A DNA stretch of 64,000 nt, taken from positions 62,001 through 126,000 of the forward strand of contig NZ_CP114054.1 of assembly GCF_026967575.1 (NCBI RefSeq), written 5' to 3'. The notes under the pieces were generated by a model that had not been told where the DNA came from, made no database searches, and saw only the letters and a list, made by a program, of their open reading frames with translations. Shown one piece after another: positions 61,678 to 64,000 of the stretch; positions within the stretch are counted from its first letter, which is position 1, and each line of letters starts with the position of its first letter. Made by a program: the position numbers and the translations under genes. Source of the stretch: Aurantiacibacter sp. MUD11. Its GTDB lineage: Bacteria > Pseudomonadota > Alphaproteobacteria > Sphingomonadales > Sphingomonadaceae.

Positions 61678-62676
61678 ATGCCCGGTGGCCTCGTAGCCCT
61701 GCTTGACGATATTGCGGTCCTTGCGCGCGGTGCGGCTGCCTCGGTGGACGATGCGGCGGTGATGGCGCGCACGGTCGCCGCTTCGGTCGACGATATCACC
61801 GTGGCCGCCGGTCGCGCAGGCACCAAGACGGCCGGCGTGGTGATCGACGATGCGGCGGTGACGCCGAGCTATGTCGACGGGCTGGACCCGGCGCGCGAGT
61901 TGCCGATCATCTGGAAGATCACCAAGGGCAGCCTGATCAACAAGCTGGCGATCCTGCTGCCGGGTGCCTTGCTGCTTAGCGAGTTCCTGCCCTGGCTGAT
62001 CGTCTGGCTGCTGATGCTGGGCGGGGCCTACCTTTCCTATGAAGGTGCCGAGAAGATCATCGAGAAGCTGGGCGGCGCAAAGCACGGCAAGACGCTGGAG
62101 GACGAGATCGAGGATCCCGTCGCCTTCGAGAAGCAGCGCGTATCCGGCGCCATCCGCACGGACCTGATCCTTTCGGCAGAGATCATGGCCATTACGCTGA
62201 ACGAGGTCGCCACCGAAGACCTGCTGACGCGCGGCGTGGTGCTGGCGCTTGTCGGCGTTGCCGTGACGGTGGCGGTCTATGGAACGGTCGCGCTGATCGT
62301 GAAGATGGACGACATCGGTCTGCACCTGGCCAAGGAAGGCATTACCGAGTTCGGGCGCAAGTTCGGCGACTGGCTGGTGCATGCCATGCCCAAGCTGCTG
62401 ACCCTGCTGTCGGCCATCGGCACTGTCGCCATGCTGTGGGTCGGTGGCGGCATCATCCTGCACGGCCTTGCCGAAGTTGGCGTGGCCGGGCCGGAGCACT
62501 TCGTCCAAGGTATCGAGCACGCGGTTGCCGAAGCGACCGGCGCCGTCGGCGGCGTGCTGGGCTGGCTGACCTTCGCCACCCTGTCAGCAGCGACGGGCCT
62601 GTTGCTGGGTGCGGTTATCGCCTTCCTGCTGCACAAGGTGCTGCGATTGGGCCACGAAACCGGCGCGGGGCACTAG
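61678..62676 (+). CDS. DUF808 (YedI-like) membrane protein
   Basis: Integral membrane protein of 332 residues. The N-terminus repeats a motif (AASVDDAAVMARTVAASVDDITVAAGRAG), then come about six to seven helices and the family segments RELPIIWKITKGSLINKLAILLP and YLSYEGAEKIIEKL. A cytoplasmic basic/acidic loop precedes the second half. Function unknown; the family is found beside DNA-uptake or stress genes in some genomes. It is 72 bases after the DUF3237 gene. Confidence 0.85.
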   Translation: MPGGLVALLDDIAVLARGAAASVDDAAVMARTVAASVDDITVAAGRAGTKTAGVVIDDAAVTPSYVDGLDPARELPIIWKITKGSLINKLAILLPGALLLSEFLPWLIVWLLMLGGAYLSYEGAEKIIEKLGGAKHGKTLEDEIEDPVAFEKQRVSGAIRTDLILSAEIMAITLNEVATEDLLTRGVVLALVGVAVTVAVYGTVALIVKMDDIGLHLAKEGITEFGRKFGDWLVHAMPKLLTLLSAIGTVAMLWVGGGIILHGLAEVGVAGPEHFVQGIEHAVAEATGAVGGVLGWLTFATLSAATGLLLGAVIAFLLHKVLRLGHETGAGH

Positions 62677-62688
62677 GCCCGTTCGCGA

Positions 62689-62991
62689 TCAGGCGGCGGC
62701 GCGGCGATGGTCGCGCTTTTCCTCGAACAGCCAGCAGTCCTCGTTCTTCCAGGTGCGGCCATCGGAACATTCGACGCGGCCATCGGGGTGGATCACCGTC
62801 CACTTGTCGTCGTCCGCAGCGCGCGGGTCGACCACCAGCGGGGTGAGCCTGCGATCGGCCAGCACCTGCCAGCCGATCACGTTGCAGCGCACGACGTCGA
62901 TCTCGTTATGATCGAAATAGGCATGCACGAGGTAGGTCCCCGGCGCTGCATTGAGCATGCCGACACCGGCCTGGCGGTAGTTCTTTTGCAT
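62689..62991 (-). CDS. Small protein of unknown function
   Basis: Protein of 100 residues, no signal or membrane segment. It contains YFDHNEIDVVRCNVIGWQVLAD and WTVIHPDGRVECSDGRTWKNEDCW with three cysteines in the second half, plus an Arg/Ala-rich end. I do not recognise a family. GGAGAG before the ATG supports translation. It is convergent with the DUF808 gene and downstream of the Mur-ligase gene. Confidence 0.7.
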   Translation of the reverse strand: MQKNYRQAGVGMLNAAPGTYLVHAYFDHNEIDVVRCNVIGWQVLADRRLTPLVVDPRAADDDKWTVIHPDGRVECSDGRTWKNEDCWLFEEKRDHRRAAA

Positions 62992-63057
62992 GGGTCTCTC
63001 CGGGCCTGTTTGCGATCCGCGCGCAAGGTAGGGGGAGAAGGGTTGCGAAAGCCTTAT

Positions 63058-64000
63058 CTACATGCGGTCCAGCAGGCTCTGGGCGAACGTGGTCAGGGTA
63101 TCGTCGCGCGCGCCCATCACCACCACGCGGTCGCCCGGCTGAGCGAGTTTGACGATACGATTGCCGCATTCCTCGCGGGTTTCGAGGTATTCGGCATTGC
63201 CGCCCTTGGCCTTGATCAGATCGACGATCCGCTCGCTGCCTTCGCTGCGGTCCACCGTGCCCCCGAAGTACACCGGCTCGCACATGATCGTGATGTCGCC
63301 CGCGCCCAGTTCCTTGGCGAAAGTGTCGGCGAGCTCGTTACCCATCTGCCGCAAGGGGCCGTAGCCATGCGGCTGGAAGAAGGCGATCACGCGCCCTTCG
63401 TGTGCCTTCAGCGTGCGCAGCGTGGCGCGGGCCTTTTCCGGGTTGTGGCCGAAATCGTCGATCACGGTCACGCCGCCCGCGCTGGTGCCGAGCACGTCGA
63501 ACCGGCGGGCGAGGCCACGGAAGGTCATCAGCGCAATGCAGGCATCGTGCACGTCGACGCCGACGGCCACGGCGGCCGCGATGGCGGCGAGGGCGTTTTC
63601 CAGGTTGTGCCGGCCCGGCATGGGAATGCGCAGCGAATGGCCGGTATCGGTGCGGCGATCGACGAGCAGCGCGGAAATCCGGTCCTGCTCCTCGATTATC
63701 GTCCCCGGTTCGATGCCAAGCGTTGCCTTCTGGTTGTCGATGCCGAAGGACAGCACCTTCTTTGCCCGGTCTGCCAGGTGCGCGGCGTCGTCATCGTCGT
63801 AGTTGACCACTGCGGCGTCGGCATTGGCGAGGAAGTCACCGAACAGCTTGCGCAGTTCCTCGATCGTCTTGTGATCGAGACTGACGTTGAGCAGCACCGC
63901 CACGCTGGGGCGGTAGAGCGCGATGGAACCGTCGCTCTCGTCCACTTCGGACACGAACACCTCGCGCCCGCCGACGATCGCACTGGCGAAGGGATTTTCC
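63058..64000 (-). CDS. Mur-ligase family protein (MurC/Mpl-like), 5' end cut by window edge
   Basis: The C-terminal ~314 residues are visible; the start and the ATP P-loop lie beyond the right edge. The central domain has SEVDESDGSIALYRPSVAVLLNVSLDH, a MurC/Mpl-like pattern, and the C-terminal domain has MPGRHNLENALAA and DDFGHNPEKARATLRTLKAHEGRVIAFFQPHGYGPLRQM. The enzyme would join an amino acid or peptide to a UDP-muramyl substrate. MurC itself, Mpl of cell-wall recycling, or a sphingomonad paralogue are all possible; Mpl would pair with the AmpG permease seen at 17.5 kb. Confidence 0.75.
   Translation of the reverse strand, partial: ENPFASAIVGGREVFVSEVDESDGSIALYRPSVAVLLNVSLDHKTIEELRKLFGDFLANADAAVVNYDDDDAAHLADRAKKVLSFGIDNQKATLGIEPGTIIEEQDRISALLVDRRTDTGHSLRIPMPGRHNLENALAAIAAAVAVGVDVHDACIALMTFRGLARRFDVLGTSAGGVTVIDDFGHNPEKARATLRTLKAHEGRVIAFFQPHGYGPLRQMGNELADTFAKELGAGDITIMCEPVYFGGTVDRSEGSERIVDLIKAKGGNAEYLETREECGNRIVKLAQPGDRVVVMGARDDTLTTFAQSLLDRM

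Noticed and set aside
1-64000. Mobile elements, prophage, CRISPR, defence or biosynthetic gene clusters
   Set aside because: I looked for transposases, integrases, direct repeats with regular spacers, toxin-antitoxin pairs, restriction genes and NRPS/PKS modules and found none. The window appears to be core chromosome.

Overview
The window reads as a chromosomal segment of a high-GC alphaproteobacterium, most likely Sphingomonadales and probably Erythrobacteraceae. The reasons are the CpdR-type response regulator, an FO ATP synthase operon with separate B and B' subunits and no F1 genes, TIGR02300 and CBU_0592 family proteins, SapC and DUF808 proteins, and synteny such as trpF-trpB-trpA-accD-folC and ffh-rpsP-rimM-trmD-rplS. 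It is almost entirely core genome. I see no prophage, insertion sequence, CRISPR array, toxin-antitoxin pair or recognisable defence island, and no obvious pseudogene. The assignment to family is inference from gene content; no 16S gene is present.

Layout. 1-5.6 kb: a beta-oxidation locus. A FadB-like multifunctional enzyme and a thiolase run leftward; an acyl-CoA ligase and a MerR regulator run rightward; a near-perfect palindrome lies between them. 5.6-10.6 kb: tRNA-Val, cpdR, an N-formylglutamate amidohydrolase, an unlabelled small RNA with its own promoter and terminator, sapC, and a FAD-linked oxidase. 10.6-19.3 kb: DEAD-box helicase, OmpA-like protein, UvrD/PcrA helicase, rsmD, a pseudouridine synthase and an AmpG-type permease. 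19.3-27.1 kb: a long leftward run lapA-like, pyrF, VOC protein, trpF, trpB, trpA, accD, folC, preceded by purB. 27.3-37.5 kb: an exported transglutaminase/TPR protein, radC, the YdbH-YnbE-YdbL envelope lipid-transport set, and atpI-atpB-atpE-atpF'-atpF.

37.6-46.9 kb: a small reductase, gloB, a VOC protein, rpsA, a Mpo1-like protein, then a tightly coupled leftward chain aroA, DUF411, CBU_0592, alpha/beta hydrolase, cmk, DUF2238. 46.6-52.7 kb: a TIGR02300 protein, tRNA-Ala, ffh, rpsP, rimM, three inserted accessory genes including a nitrilase-fold enzyme, then trmD and rplS. 53-59.6 kb: asd, a lipoprotein, a hydrolase, a YncE-like beta-propeller, a DUF2946 protein, an OprC/NosA-like TonB receptor and a haem lipoprotein. 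The last four look like a metal (copper) acquisition cassette. 59.7-64 kb: rpsF-rpsR-rplI, DUF3237 and DUF808 proteins, a small unknown gene and a Mur-ligase family enzyme cut by the right edge.

The most notable items are the small RNA at 7288-7391 with anti-Shine-Dalgarno CCUCC loops, the OprC-like receptor that keeps the HxM copper motif but lacks the cysteine of CxxxM, the MerR-type operator between the divergent fatty-acid operons, and the interruption of two deeply conserved housekeeping operons by small envelope genes.
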